Below, one piece after another: positions 53,348 through 61,974 of a stretch of 64,000 nucleotides of DNA. Location: assembly GCF_029504655.1 (NCBI RefSeq), contig NZ_JAQFIL010000001.1, positions 191,001 through 255,000 on the forward strand, read 5' to 3'. Each line of letters starts with the position of its first letter. Within the stretch, counting starts at the first letter, position 1. The notes under the pieces were generated by a model. The model was not told where the DNA came from, did no database searches, and saw only the letters and a program-made list of their open reading frames with translations. The position numbers were made by a program, and so were the translations under genes. Origin of the DNA: Catalinimonas alkaloidigena (lineage in GTDB: Bacteria > Bacteroidota > Bacteroidia > Cytophagales > Cyclobacteriaceae).

Positions 53348-55435
53348 ATGTTTGGGAGCAATGGAACTATCGATCAGCACATCATTTATACCCGGGAGGA
53401 GATTTATGCCCGTCTGCACAAAGAAATTACCGCGGCCCAGTCATCCATACTAATTGCAGTAGATCGCTTTTCCCATGATGAACTATTTCGCCTGCTATTC
53501 AAAAAAATTGAGGAAGGGGTAAAGATTGAAATCATCATCGCCGATCGTATGCATGGGCAGGAGTATGAGTACGAAGAAATATTTGAATACGAAGACTCTT
53601 CTCTTCAGCAACTTGTGCTTAAAGGGGCTTCTGTGCTGACCGTAGATCCGGCTGCGCATGATATGACGCAACAAAAGTTCTGCATAGTAGACAAAAAGCT
53701 AGCTTTTTATGGTGCCTACGACTGGAGCCGCGCAGAGCAGAGCAGTCAGCAGGAAAGCATTGTGCTCACCTATCATCAAGCTACGGTAGAGCGTCTGATC
53801 GCCTATTTCAATGAAATTAAAAACAAAGCTTTTGAGCTTCAGCCAGCTCAGCCGGAGAAAAAATCTTTGCTCTCCCAGATAAAAGCTTTCTTTGGCATGA
53901 AGTCACAGGAAAGACCGCAGCTTAGTAGTCAGCCCAGAGTTGATCAACAGCCAACTTCTTCTACAGCAACAGATACGCGCAGCGAATATGAGCATGTGCT
54001 GGACTCAATGATTGCAGCAGAGGTGAGTAATTTTGATCGTGAGCTGCTGCGCAAGCAGGGCTATGAGCGAGCCAGGGCCAACAATGGAGATGCACATGTG
54101 CTTAGCAAAGGGCTGGACAGTGTGTATTCGGTCTTTATCAATGAGGTCAATGTGATAGAAGACAAGAAGACGCGCCTGATCAGTAAGATAGAGGAGCAGC
54201 GGGTAAAAAGTACTGATAAGCTAAAAGAGCAACTGGCCCTGCAACTCCATACTTTGGATACGCAGTTTGAGAGCCGGAGGGAAAGCCTGCAACACAAGAT
54301 CAGCAGCCTGGAGTCGCATATCGCCATCAATATGAAAGAGATAGAAGGCATACGCACTTCTAAGATACCGGCGGTGCAGGAAAAGAACCAGCAGATAGTA
54401 CAGCAGATCAAGGAACAGGAGCGCAATTACGCGAAGCCGGCTTTTAAGTGGTTTGAGTTTATCCCGGTCACTCTCATTAATCTGGGCCTGATACTTTACC
54501 TCTTCTTCTTCTATTCTTCCGCCGCCTACATATTACTCTTTAGTGAGTTGGATGCCAAAGAGGCCCGGCTGAGAGGCATTACGGTGAACCCTCCCGAAGT
54601 CTTTAATCCCGATGCCATCGGCATGGCGGCAGACAAGGGAGGTTCGGCACTCTTCTTCATTATGCTCTTTGTCTTTGTACCCGTTTCGCTGGCGCTGATC
54701 GGCAGGTTTGTGCAAAAGATGAACTGGTGGAAAAACACCCTTATGACCCTGGGCATACTGCTGGTAGATGCTTTTATCGCTTACAAAGTAGCCGAGGCTA
54801 TCCATAATGTAGACTACCTGACCGGTGAAGTAGATGTACAGTGGAAGTTTATGATGGCCTTTGAAGACCTGAACTTCTACCTGGTGTTTATTCTGGGAGC
54901 CTTGGGCTTATTGCTGTTTAAAATTACTTTTGAGAAGCTGATGCAGTTCTTTGAAGAACGCAATCCTGATATGAACTACCGCAAGAATCAGCAGCATATC
55001 CGGCATATGCAGGAGGACATTGCCCATAACCAGAGCCTGAGGTTGTCGCATGAAGAGGAGATTGCAAGGCTTGAAAAAGAGATCATTCAGTACAATACCG
55101 ATATTAATATTTGCCGGGAAGAGGTGGCAGCCATGCCTGCCAAGCAGACGCAGCAGACAGAGCAGAAAAAGAGTGAGATGCACAACAAGACTCAGAGCAT
55201 TGAAAGGGTAACGGATATCTACAAAAATCATATTGAGAATGACATTCTGCCTATTTCCATAGACTCTGTCAAGGATCGTATCAATGTGTTTCTGGAAGGA
55301 TGGAACGACTTCCTGCATGATGAGTACGCTGTAAACAAAGCCATGGAAAAGAGTAAGGCCGCTGCCGAGGTAGCGACTCAGTGGCAGGTAGATAAGCTGA
55401 GTGGTAACCGATTTGACCAAAGAATAAAAGCCTAG
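53348..55435 (+). CDS. PLD-like domain, coiled-coil and multi-pass membrane protein
   Basis: This 695-aa protein has three parts. Residues about 10-160 match the phospholipase D-like fold, but the HKD motif is degenerate: Gln108-x-Lys110 with Asp115 (QQKFCIVDKKLAFYGAYDWSRAE). A long coiled coil (about 260-365) precedes four transmembrane helices (about 370-395, 436-457, 465-485, 510-528). A second coiled coil (about 535-640) follows. It likely assembles at the inner membrane, with the PLD-like part cytosolic. Its stop codon overlaps the start region of the vWA-like lipoprotein gene, so the two form one operon. No named family is recognised. Confidence 0.72.
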   Translation: MFGSNGTIDQHIIYTREEIYARLHKEITAAQSSILIAVDRFSHDELFRLLFKKIEEGVKIEIIIADRMHGQEYEYEEIFEYEDSSLQQLVLKGASVLTVDPAAHDMTQQKFCIVDKKLAFYGAYDWSRAEQSSQQESIVLTYHQATVERLIAYFNEIKNKAFELQPAQPEKKSLLSQIKAFFGMKSQERPQLSSQPRVDQQPTSSTATDTRSEYEHVLDSMIAAEVSNFDRELLRKQGYERARANNGDAHVLSKGLDSVYSVFINEVNVIEDKKTRLISKIEEQRVKSTDKLKEQLALQLHTLDTQFESRRESLQHKISSLESHIAINMKEIEGIRTSKIPAVQEKNQQIVQQIKEQERNYAKPAFKWFEFIPVTLINLGLILYLFFFYSSAAYILLFSELDAKEARLRGITVNPPEVFNPDAIGMAADKGGSALFFIMLFVFVPVSLALIGRFVQKMNWWKNTLMTLGILLVDAFIAYKVAEAIHNVDYLTGEVDVQWKFMMAFEDLNFYLVFILGALGLLLFKITFEKLMQFFEERNPDMNYRKNQQHIRHMQEDIAHNQSLRLSHEEEIARLEKEIIQYNTDINICREEVAAMPAKQTQQTEQKKSEMHNKTQSIERVTDIYKNHIENDILPISIDSVKDRINVFLEGWNDFLHDEYAVNKAMEKSKAAAEVATQWQVDKLSGNRFDQRIKA

Positions 55436-55437
55436 TG

Positions 55438-56511
55438 ATGAATAAAACATTTGTATTAGATCTGGCATATCTGAAGGATACATGTTTACGCCTTGGTTTG
55501 TGTCTCCACAAACCAATTGGAATTTGCCTCATACTGGCCATTACCCTGGCCTCCTGCTCCAGCAACAGCAAGAGTTTTAAGGAAGCGGAAAGAGAAGAAG
55601 GCGAAAGTATCAATCTGACGCACTATAACATCATCTTTGCGCCGGACTTATCCAACCGGGTCAACACTAAATTGCATCCTCGTCCGCTCAACGATCAGCA
55701 GATTGTGCATAGCGTGCTGGAGAATATCTATCCTGCCATTCTCAATCACCAGCGCTCTGACAATCAACTGGACAGATTCACGGTTTCTCTGGTGAATAAA
55801 AAGCTGGTCAATGAGTATGACATCAATAAATCACTGTTAAACATAGATTTCAGCCAGTTCAAAAACCAGCGGGAGAGGATAGACTACATCAAGGGTAGGA
55901 GTGAAGCGACGCTGGAAGCGGACATACAAAACTTCGCACAGGAGTTTGCCCGCGTCAACGAAATCGCCACAAAAAATACTTTTGGTGCGGACGTATGGTC
56001 TTACCTCAATGCGGGAGTAGATAATCTGGTGGTGCAGGAAGAGAAAGACCCAATTATTTTTAATGGTACTACTTACCGCAACCAGTACCGCAATGTGCTT
56101 ATCCTGCTCACCGATGGCTACATAGAAGCGGGTATTTACGACAATAAAGGCTGCCCTGAAAAGAATCAGTGTTATTATCTGAGCGGAGAGCGGGTAAAAC
56201 AGTTTCGGCAGGCCTTCAAGCAGTCGGGAGCAAAGGATATGAAATCTTTCTTTGAGGAAAACAACTACGGCATAGTGCCGGTCAGCAACCCTTATCTGGA
56301 AGAAGTGGAAGTGCTGGTGCTGGAAATGTACGACCGTTCCCTTTCGCAGGGGGGCAATGCTACCGTACACCCTACCGACACCGAAATCCTCAAGCTCTTC
56401 TGGTCCGACTGGCTGGAGAAGTCCAATGTCAAACGTTACGAACTGCGCCCCCTCATGACCACCGAAGCTGAAGTAGAGCAGGTGGTGATGAACTTTATGG
56501 GGGTGCGGTAG
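55438..56511 (+). CDS. vWA-like lipoprotein
   Basis: This is a 357-aa exported lipoprotein (lipobox LASC, Cys40) with an unusually long N-terminal region before the hydrophobic core. The ATG at 55438 is preferred over the GTG at 55435 that overlaps the upstream stop. A von Willebrand A-type start is IIFAPDLSNRV with Asp70, Ser72, which resembles a MIDAS (DxSxS, last serine replaced). The later RNVLILLTDGYIE is a typical vWA strand. Residues 195-345 are charged and contain FNGTTYRNQYRN. It should act in the periplasm together with the upstream PLD-like membrane protein. The role is unknown. Confidence 0.72.
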   Translation: MNKTFVLDLAYLKDTCLRLGLCLHKPIGICLILAITLASCSSNSKSFKEAEREEGESINLTHYNIIFAPDLSNRVNTKLHPRPLNDQQIVHSVLENIYPAILNHQRSDNQLDRFTVSLVNKKLVNEYDINKSLLNIDFSQFKNQRERIDYIKGRSEATLEADIQNFAQEFARVNEIATKNTFGADVWSYLNAGVDNLVVQEEKDPIIFNGTTYRNQYRNVLILLTDGYIEAGIYDNKGCPEKNQCYYLSGERVKQFRQAFKQSGAKDMKSFFEENNYGIVPVSNPYLEEVEVLVLEMYDRSLSQGGNATVHPTDTEILKLFWSDWLEKSNVKRYELRPLMTTEAEVEQVVMNFMGVR

Positions 56512-56606
56512 GGCCGATGCGAGAGGGCATTGATGTTAGGGTTCTTTTGAAAGTCTAATGTTAGCTTATAGGTAAATTTTAAGGAGGTAAGCTTATAGTA
56601 CTACAT

Positions 56607-57716
56607 TTACCACGCCCAGGCCTTTTCAATCTCCCAGCCCATGGTGATCATCATCTCCCAGCGGTGGGTGGTCATGTCGGCATTGTCAAAGATGGTGATT
56701 TCGTTTAACGTTTCCAGATAGCGACCTTCCAGGCGTACATAGGCGTTTTCTAGAGGTCGGTATTCAGTGCTTAGGGTAAGGCCGTAGAGCTCCAGGCCTG
56801 CTATGCTATCATCAAAGGTGGTATAGATACCGGAGATAAAACCTTCCGGGTCCTGAAAAATCTCTCCCCGGGCGGTAATGGAATACAACGGACTAAATTG
56901 CCATCTTACGGTAGTGAGTGCATTATACATGAAGGCAGTCCCATTCGGGTTCTCCAGTTCGGAATTCGTTTGGGTCCCCAGGTCGCCGCCAATGATCACA
57001 AACCAGCTATCGGCGGGTTGCCAGTTGGCATAGAGGTTATGGTAAGTGCGGTATTGCTCAGGCTCTTGCCCGTCTAAAGACTCTCTGCCGAACAGATTGG
57101 TATAAGTTAGATTCAGATTGTCAGAAAGCGCATATGATGTAGCAATACCAACTGATTTGGCATCATTGGCATCCAGAAAATAATTATAGCCACTTACTAC
57201 CCAGAAGGCAAAGTCCAGCCGCTCACTACCTTCATAAGACAGTCGGGCTCCGCTCTGAAAAAAAGGCTCGTTGTAGGTGGCTACCGCGGTAGCACTGGTA
57301 TAGTTGTTTTTGGGCAGAAAGCTTTCCGTACCGATGTGAGTGGCGAAGAATCCGGCATCTACCCACCACTTGTCAAAAAGCCGTACGCCCATATTGGCTT
57401 CCTGCACCGCCCTGAACTCCTCCGACCAGGTGGCCTCGGCAATGTCGCCGTAATGAATGATGACATTACCCCTGACTCTGTCAGCATTGTAGTGTACACC
57501 TAGCTGGGCGATATTCAGGCCGAAGCGCTCATCACGGGGAGAAACGGTAGTGACCGGCTGTAAGGAATTAGCCTCACTTTCACCGCTGAAGTTGGCGAAG
57601 TAGACATCCGAATGTGCAGAAAGGGTAAGGCTTTGGGTACTGTCGGCGGCTTCCTGTGCGACAAGAAACTGGCTGTTTAGCAAGTATAAAAAAAAGAAAA
57701 CCCCTACTTTTTTCAT
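56607..57716 (-). CDS. Outer membrane beta-barrel porin-like protein
   Basis: This 369-aa protein has a signal peptide starting at the ATG at 57714-57716 (KKVGVFFFLYLLNSQFLVAQ); a longer start at 57764 adds 16 residues. The rest is a series of amphipathic strands with aromatic girdles (LSAHSDVYFANFSG, GVRLFDKWWVDAGFFATHIG, YRTYHNLYANWQPADSWFV, HRWEMMITMGWEIEKAWAW). It resembles the BBP2 putative porin type and ends in aromatic residues. It probably transports small solutes. A 128-bp inverted-repeat element lies between its start and the next gene and may influence its expression. Confidence 0.78.
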   Translation of the reverse strand: MKKVGVFFFLYLLNSQFLVAQEAADSTQSLTLSAHSDVYFANFSGESEANSLQPVTTVSPRDERFGLNIAQLGVHYNADRVRGNVIIHYGDIAEATWSEEFRAVQEANMGVRLFDKWWVDAGFFATHIGTESFLPKNNYTSATAVATYNEPFFQSGARLSYEGSERLDFAFWVVSGYNYFLDANDAKSVGIATSYALSDNLNLTYTNLFGRESLDGQEPEQYRTYHNLYANWQPADSWFVIIGGDLGTQTNSELENPNGTAFMYNALTTVRWQFSPLYSITARGEIFQDPEGFISGIYTTFDDSIAGLELYGLTLSTEYRPLENAYVRLEGRYLETLNEITIFDNADMTTHRWEMMITMGWEIEKAWAW

Positions 57717-57773
57717 ATAGGGTTTACTAATTATAAAAGCTAATTGTTCAACAATATTGTACAATAGTTCTGA

Positions 57774-57901
57774 GTGTTATGGTTCTTGGAGTCGTGGTAC
57801 GCTGGGTTAAAGTTCGTAGGCTTATAGTGTGTACTTAGAATTAATACACTCTGACACCAAAAACTAAAACATCACTCCGTAGCGACCAAGAACCATAACA
57901 C
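57774..57901. repeat. 128-bp element with 16-bp perfect inverted ends
   Basis: GTGTTATGGTTCTTGG (57774-57789) and its exact complement (57886-57901) enclose 96 bp. It lies between the NIPSNAP-like gene stop and the porin-like gene start, in the leader of the latter. There is no clear target duplication. It could be a MITE, an invertible promoter segment or a long-loop terminator. Confidence 0.6.
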
Positions 57902-57905
57902 TATG

Positions 57906-58694
57906 TTAAAAATCCGAATATTCAGCCGCGCGGAGGAAGATGATGTCAGACTTGGAAACATTGTTCTGGTATTCGTCCTTCACCTTAAGCTCCAGCCAGT
58001 CAGGATCTGCTCTGAAGTCATCCCAGCGCTTATCTCTTTCTGCACGGTTATTATAAGCAGTCATGTACATTAGGTTGGGCATACGACCACCGAATAATGT
58101 TTCTGCGTAAAATACCGACTCAAAGCCCAGGTTGTTAAAGATTTCAATTTCATCACCCTCATTAAACATTTTCACTTTGCTGGCATACAGTTTTTCCGTA
58201 GCCCCCTCGTAGCTACGCAACTCATACACACGTTCGCTTTTGGGGCTATTTAAATCAGGTACGATAGGAGCGGGCATATCAGAAAAAGCGTGTAGCAAAA
58301 TGGTTTCAATCCGCTCATAAGGCGCATCGTCGTGAGCGGCATCCAGATAATCACTACCTGCTCGCTGGTACTTTTTGTCCTTTTCCAATGCATCCTCAGT
58401 CTGCAGGATTTTCTCAAAAGAGGAGTAAGGCACCAGCACATAGGTCATGGGCGTTTCGCTTTCCGTAGCATGAAATACCCCTATATTTTCAATGCCGGCA
58501 CGGTGTATGGCCGGAACATAGGCATCTTTCAGATATTCGTCTACCCTTTGCTGCTGGCTTTCATCCGCCAGGTGATAGACTTTAAGCTGGTAAAAATACT
58601 TGTTGTTTTGCTGTCCGTAAGTCAGGGAGGTGCTGAGCATCATGCCCAGTAGCAGGCAAATCAGGTGTAGGTTGTACTTTTTCACTGTTATCAT
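57906..58694 (-). CDS. NIPSNAP-family exported protein
   Basis: This 262-aa protein has an N-terminal signal peptide (starting from the ATG at 58692-58694, ending TYGQ). Two tandem ferredoxin-like NIPSNAP units follow: YFYQLKVYHLADESQQQRVDEYL and, from about residue 150, RVYELRSYEGATEKLYASKVKMF with FYAETLFGGRMPNLMYMTAYNN. The family binds small molecules or forms dimeric barrels; no reaction is established. An in-frame ATG at 58715 is an alternative start. It is probably a single-gene unit ahead of the inverted-repeat element. Confidence 0.85.
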   Translation of the reverse strand: MITVKKYNLHLICLLLGMMLSTSLTYGQQNNKYFYQLKVYHLADESQQQRVDEYLKDAYVPAIHRAGIENIGVFHATESETPMTYVLVPYSSFEKILQTEDALEKDKKYQRAGSDYLDAAHDDAPYERIETILLHAFSDMPAPIVPDLNSPKSERVYELRSYEGATEKLYASKVKMFNEGDEIEIFNNLGFESVFYAETLFGGRMPNLMYMTAYNNRAERDKRWDDFRADPDWLELKVKDEYQNNVSKSDIIFLRAAEYSDF

Positions 58695-58766
58695 TGGTTT
58701 TAGTTGATCAAGCAATGATAAGCAGCTTTCTGTAAAATAACATCTTTCACAGCATATTAATCACTC

Positions 58767-59456
58767 TCATGGTACCAATCTACTCAGCAGATAGCCCGGA
58801 AGTTTTACCTGGGCAGTTTGGTCAACGTTTATATTCAAAGAATCAATGGCAGCATACCCAGCAGTAAAAGTGCTGGAATCGCGTACTTCTATCTTTGCCA
58901 GCTCCACTTTATTGTTCTCATCCAAAAGGACTAATCCCCCTTGCCTGATGCTGGCCGAAAGCTGTGCGATGGTGTTTTCTTTCAGTAGTATTCCTCTCTG
59001 GTATCCTTTCATATGGATGCTCATCTGTGCTTCGTCCCATCCCGATAGCCGGCAGGTGATGCCCTCAGTGAATAAAGCAGATAGGTGAGGAGCGATAATG
59101 TTTACTCCTGCGTGATTGTCGTAGAAAGCATAGTTCTGATTGTAGCTTGAGTTTGATTCAGGATATTGTATACTGATGACTAAGGTGTCGTCTTTGACCT
59201 CCCACAAGAGATTGGGTCGGGCATCATGGGTAGTTAGAAGTTCGTACGTATCGCCTTGCTGCAATTGTACCAGGTGTGGATAGTTACCGCTCAGTTTCAC
59301 AGCGGTAAAAGGCTCCAGATTTTCCTGAGCATAGCCATAGAAAGGATTGTCACGGTCTATTTTCTCAAACTCAGACTTGAGCACCATAGAGGAAGCTAAT
59401 ATGCCCATAAAGAGCACTGTGACCAGGATGAAAAGAAGTTTATTACTGGTTTTCAT
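58767..59456 (-). CDS. Membrane-anchored GIN/DUF2807-like protein
   Basis: This 229-aa protein has one N-terminal transmembrane helix (about 8-25) and a beta-rich extracytoplasmic domain with repeated strand patterns (NIIAPHLSALFTEGITCRL, AQLSASIRQGGLVLLDE, FTAGYAAIDSLNINVDQ). This fits the putative auto-transporter adhesin head GIN (DUF2807-like). It follows the GntR gene by only 11 bp on the minus strand, so it belongs to the regulator/ABC operon. A sensor or adhesion role is possible; none is shown. Confidence 0.68.
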   Translation of the reverse strand: MKTSNKLLFILVTVLFMGILASSMVLKSEFEKIDRDNPFYGYAQENLEPFTAVKLSGNYPHLVQLQQGDTYELLTTHDARPNLLWEVKDDTLVISIQYPESNSSYNQNYAFYDNHAGVNIIAPHLSALFTEGITCRLSGWDEAQMSIHMKGYQRGILLKENTIAQLSASIRQGGLVLLDENNKVELAKIEVRDSSTFTAGYAAIDSLNINVDQTAQVKLPGYLLSRLVP

Positions 59457-59467
59457 GCAGTAGTAGT

Positions 59468-59845
59468 TTAGGTAGCAGGATAAGTTTCTTTGACAAAAGC
59501 ATCGTAGCGTTCCTGTATCTCCTCCATGCTGATGTCCAGAAGATAGAGCGTACGGAAAAACTCGGGTAATTCTGTTTCCAGAAAGCGTTCTTTACGATAA
59601 GCTTTGATTCTTTCCGGAGCATGTAGGCTGGCAAAGTACCCTATGCCCCGCTTGTTGTAGATAATTTCTTTCTGCTGTAAAAAATCATAAGAACGCATGG
59701 CTGTGTTAGGGTTGACTTCCATCAGCGCTGCCAGATCCCTTACCGAAGGGATACGTTTCTCCGTAGGCCACTTTTCCAGCAGTATCTGCTCGCAGATATA
59801 GTCAGCGATTTGCAGGTAAATGGCTTGTGTATCGTTAAATTCCAT
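59468..59845 (-). CDS. GntR-family (YtrA subfamily) transcriptional regulator
   Basis: This 125-aa regulator has a winged helix at about residues 10-72 (YLQIADYICEQILLEKWPTEKRIPSVRDLAALMEVNPNTAMRSYDFLQQKEIIYNKRGIGYF split over the usual GntR pattern). The short C-terminal tail of about 50 residues is characteristic of YtrA-type regulators, not the large ligand domain of other GntR groups. It is encoded after the ABC permease and ATPase, and YtrA proteins typically repress such a transporter. The operator at 61505-61532 fits. Confidence 0.92.
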   Translation of the reverse strand: MEFNDTQAIYLQIADYICEQILLEKWPTEKRIPSVRDLAALMEVNPNTAMRSYDFLQQKEIIYNKRGIGYFASLHAPERIKAYRKERFLETELPEFFRTLYLLDISMEEIQERYDAFVKETYPAT

Positions 59846-59855
59846 GGTTCAGTCT

Positions 59856-60629
59856 TTAAATCTCCTTCTCCTTCAGGCGAACGTAAGTAGTCCCCCAGAT
59901 CGCTACTACCAAGAAACTCAGGAAAACATATATCTGCTTTTGAGTAGAAAGGGGGAAAGTAACCACATATCGACGATCCATTATGACTTCCCAGAAAATG
60001 AATGGAAAGGTAGTCACTCTGCTAGGGTTTCCGGTAAACTGATAGGCCAGGATTAAATTAAATACAAAGGCTATAATGACAGTTCCCGTTAGTATGCCCA
60101 GTGTCTTAAGAAGCGCCTGCTTACTAAAGTAGATGGAGCCCAAAAAGCAGCTACTCTGTAGAATGAAATAAAAGAAACCAAAAAAACGAATTACTTCTGT
60201 AGGGATAGAGTTGTATTGTCTTCTGTCTTCAGCAATGTCCTGGTTAGCCGCTTCTATGATCCAGTGATGCAGGAAATAGAAGGAGACTGCCATTGACCCA
60301 ATAAAAAGTAGATTAATCAGCCAGACGACCAGAAACTTTTCCAGCCGGGAGGCAGGCAACATGATGGCCGGAATCCCCTGTGAAGCGTTATTATAAGTGT
60401 TAAAAGCGCTACTGCTAAACAAACTGCTGCCGAGCATAACAGCAAAAAGAGCAGTTCCATGTAGAATGAATAAAAGGTCATTATATCCATTGGTGAATAG
60501 TATTGGCGACATCAGTACCAACATTACGCCTACACTTAGGCTGATTGCCATAAGAAAACTTCGGCCGTTTTCAGTTAAATGAAGCTTAAGCAATAAGCCG
60601 ATGCGAGATATATTTAGGGTTTGATTCAT
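59856..60629 (-). CDS. ABC transporter permease-like membrane protein
   Basis: This 257-aa inner-membrane protein has about six hydrophobic helices (LMAISLSVGVMLVLMSPILF, GTALFAVMLGSSLF, FLVVWLINLLFIGSMAVSFYFL, FFYFILQSSCFLGSIYF, LGILTGTVIIAFVFNLILAY, IYVFLSFLVVAIWGTTYV). It has no ATP-binding motif of its own. The stop of the upstream ATPase gene overlaps its start by 4 bp, so they are translationally coupled and form one transporter. The substrate is not evident; relatives in YtrA operons export cell-wall-active compounds or lipids. Confidence 0.82.
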   Translation of the reverse strand: MNQTLNISRIGLLLKLHLTENGRSFLMAISLSVGVMLVLMSPILFTNGYNDLLFILHGTALFAVMLGSSLFSSSAFNTYNNASQGIPAIMLPASRLEKFLVVWLINLLFIGSMAVSFYFLHHWIIEAANQDIAEDRRQYNSIPTEVIRFFGFFYFILQSSCFLGSIYFSKQALLKTLGILTGTVIIAFVFNLILAYQFTGNPSRVTTFPFIFWEVIMDRRYVVTFPLSTQKQIYVFLSFLVVAIWGTTYVRLKEKEI

Positions 60630-61501
60630 AGGGTGGGGGCTTTAGAGAGGCTTGGTGTACTGAATAGCGCACGAATTCGCTCGGGCTGCTGTATGGCAGC
60701 ATGAAACAGGCGTTCCAGGTCTACTTTAGATTCCGTCAGATTCTCTAACTGCGCAGAATCCTCCATCACTACGGTATAGCCTTGCAAAGAAGGTTCAGCA
60801 TACAATACCCGATGGTCGTTTTCGACACTGCTGAGCGTAGTAAACCTAAGCCTTTTACTAATATCCTCCAGGCTTTGGTGCAATAGAATTTCGCTATCAT
60901 CCAGTACGATTACGGCGTCTATCAGATTATCCAGATCTCTTACCTGATGGGTGGAGATGAGCATCAACCTGTCTTCCTCAAAAACAGAGGATACCAGCTT
61001 ACGAAACTGACTTTTGGAAGGGATATCCAGCCCATTGGTCGGTTCATCCATGATAAGTACTCTGGTATTGCAGGCCAGCGCAAAGGCGATCAGCACTTTT
61101 TTCCGCTGGCCAAAAGAAAGGCCGTCAAGTTTGCTTTCATAAGTGATGTCAAATTCTGTGAGGTAATAGCGAAACTGCTGCTCATTAAATTTTGGGTAAA
61201 AAGGAGACTGTGTTTTGAGGTACTTTGTGATACTGATCGGCGGGAGATAAATTTCCTCAGGGATGAAGAGGACTTCCTGTAAAAAAGAGGGCTGACGCTT
61301 AAGAGGAATATGGCCCAGGACTTCTGTTTTACCGCCATTTGGATAAAGTAAGCCTGTCATAATTCTCAATAAACTGGATTTCCCAGCACCATTCTTTCCT
61401 AAAAGTCCATAAATGCGACCTGCCTCCAGTTGTAAGTTTAACCCATCAAAGAGCCGCCGATGTCGCGTATATCCAAATGTGATTTCCTGCAGCTTAATCA
61501 T
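60626..61501 (-). CDS. ABC transporter ATP-binding protein
   Basis: This 291-aa ATPase has Walker A GKNGAGKS (35-42), signature LSFGQRKKV and Walker B VLIMDEPTNGLD, followed by the H-loop STHQVRD. The C-terminal 80 residues are a less conserved domain, as in CcmA/NatA-type exporters. It drives the permease encoded directly downstream and is the first gene of the operon. Its promoter carries the YtrA-like inverted repeat at 61505-61532, so it is probably repressed by the GntR protein. Confidence 0.94.
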   Translation of the reverse strand: MIKLQEITFGYTRHRRLFDGLNLQLEAGRIYGLLGKNGAGKSSLLRIMTGLLYPNGGKTEVLGHIPLKRQPSFLQEVLFIPEEIYLPPISITKYLKTQSPFYPKFNEQQFRYYLTEFDITYESKLDGLSFGQRKKVLIAFALACNTRVLIMDEPTNGLDIPSKSQFRKLVSSVFEEDRLMLISTHQVRDLDNLIDAVIVLDDSEILLHQSLEDISKRLRFTTLSSVENDHRVLYAEPSLQGYTVVMEDSAQLENLTESKVDLERLFHAAIQQPERIRALFSTPSLSKAPTL

Positions 61502-61504
61502 ATC

Positions 61505-61532
61505 ATAGTGTATTAGTGAAGTAGTACACTAT
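61505..61532 (-). promoter_or_regulatory. YtrA-type operator upstream of the ABC operon
   Basis: ATAGTGTA (61505-61512) and TACACTAT (61525-61532) form a perfect 8-bp inverted repeat with a 12-nt spacer, directly before the ABC ATPase start. The known YtrA-type pattern, AGTGTA, about 13 nt, TACACT, matches closely. Confidence 0.7.
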
Positions 61533-61927
61533 AAATGTATGTAAAAAACCATTGGAAGCAAATAGATCACAAAAATTATTTAACTAGTCTCCTTGAAAAA
61601 AATGAAGACAAAGATGGAAAAGTCAGGTTTTTTTCCTGCTTTTTGGTAATTAGAAACAAATAGAACTACACGCTTACGGCCTGAAGGCATTCGGAAGTAT
61701 CAAAACTAAAAAGGTCTGTACATCCCATTTTTACAAAGGATTGCTTACTAGCTGGATGATTTGGGAAATCGGAAAGATGGAAAGGGCTTAGGCGGTCAAC
61801 AGCCAGATAGGTGAATGTGCAATGACCACAAAAGGATTCCAAGAGATAATTTTACATACGAAGAAGCTAATATCCGTAAATAAAAAAGTTATAAGTGGAA
61901 GTCGGTAACTTCGCGAATTAAATTAAA
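61533..61927. other. Intergenic region, nothing recognised
   Basis: About 395 bp lie between the ABC operon operator and the terminator of the UPF0182 gene. No gene, repeat or clear promoter is visible beyond a generally AT-rich composition. Confidence 0.5.
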
Positions 61928-61957
61928 GTCAGGAGTTTTTTGGTCAAAACTCCCGAC
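61928..61957 (-). terminator. Terminator of the UPF0182 gene
   Basis: On the minus strand a GTC/GAC-based stem with an 8-bp GGAGTTTT/AAAACTCC core forms a hairpin followed by a T/A-rich run, about 20 bp after the stop codon. Confidence 0.65.
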
Positions 61958-61974
61958 ATTGGATTTCAGCAATT

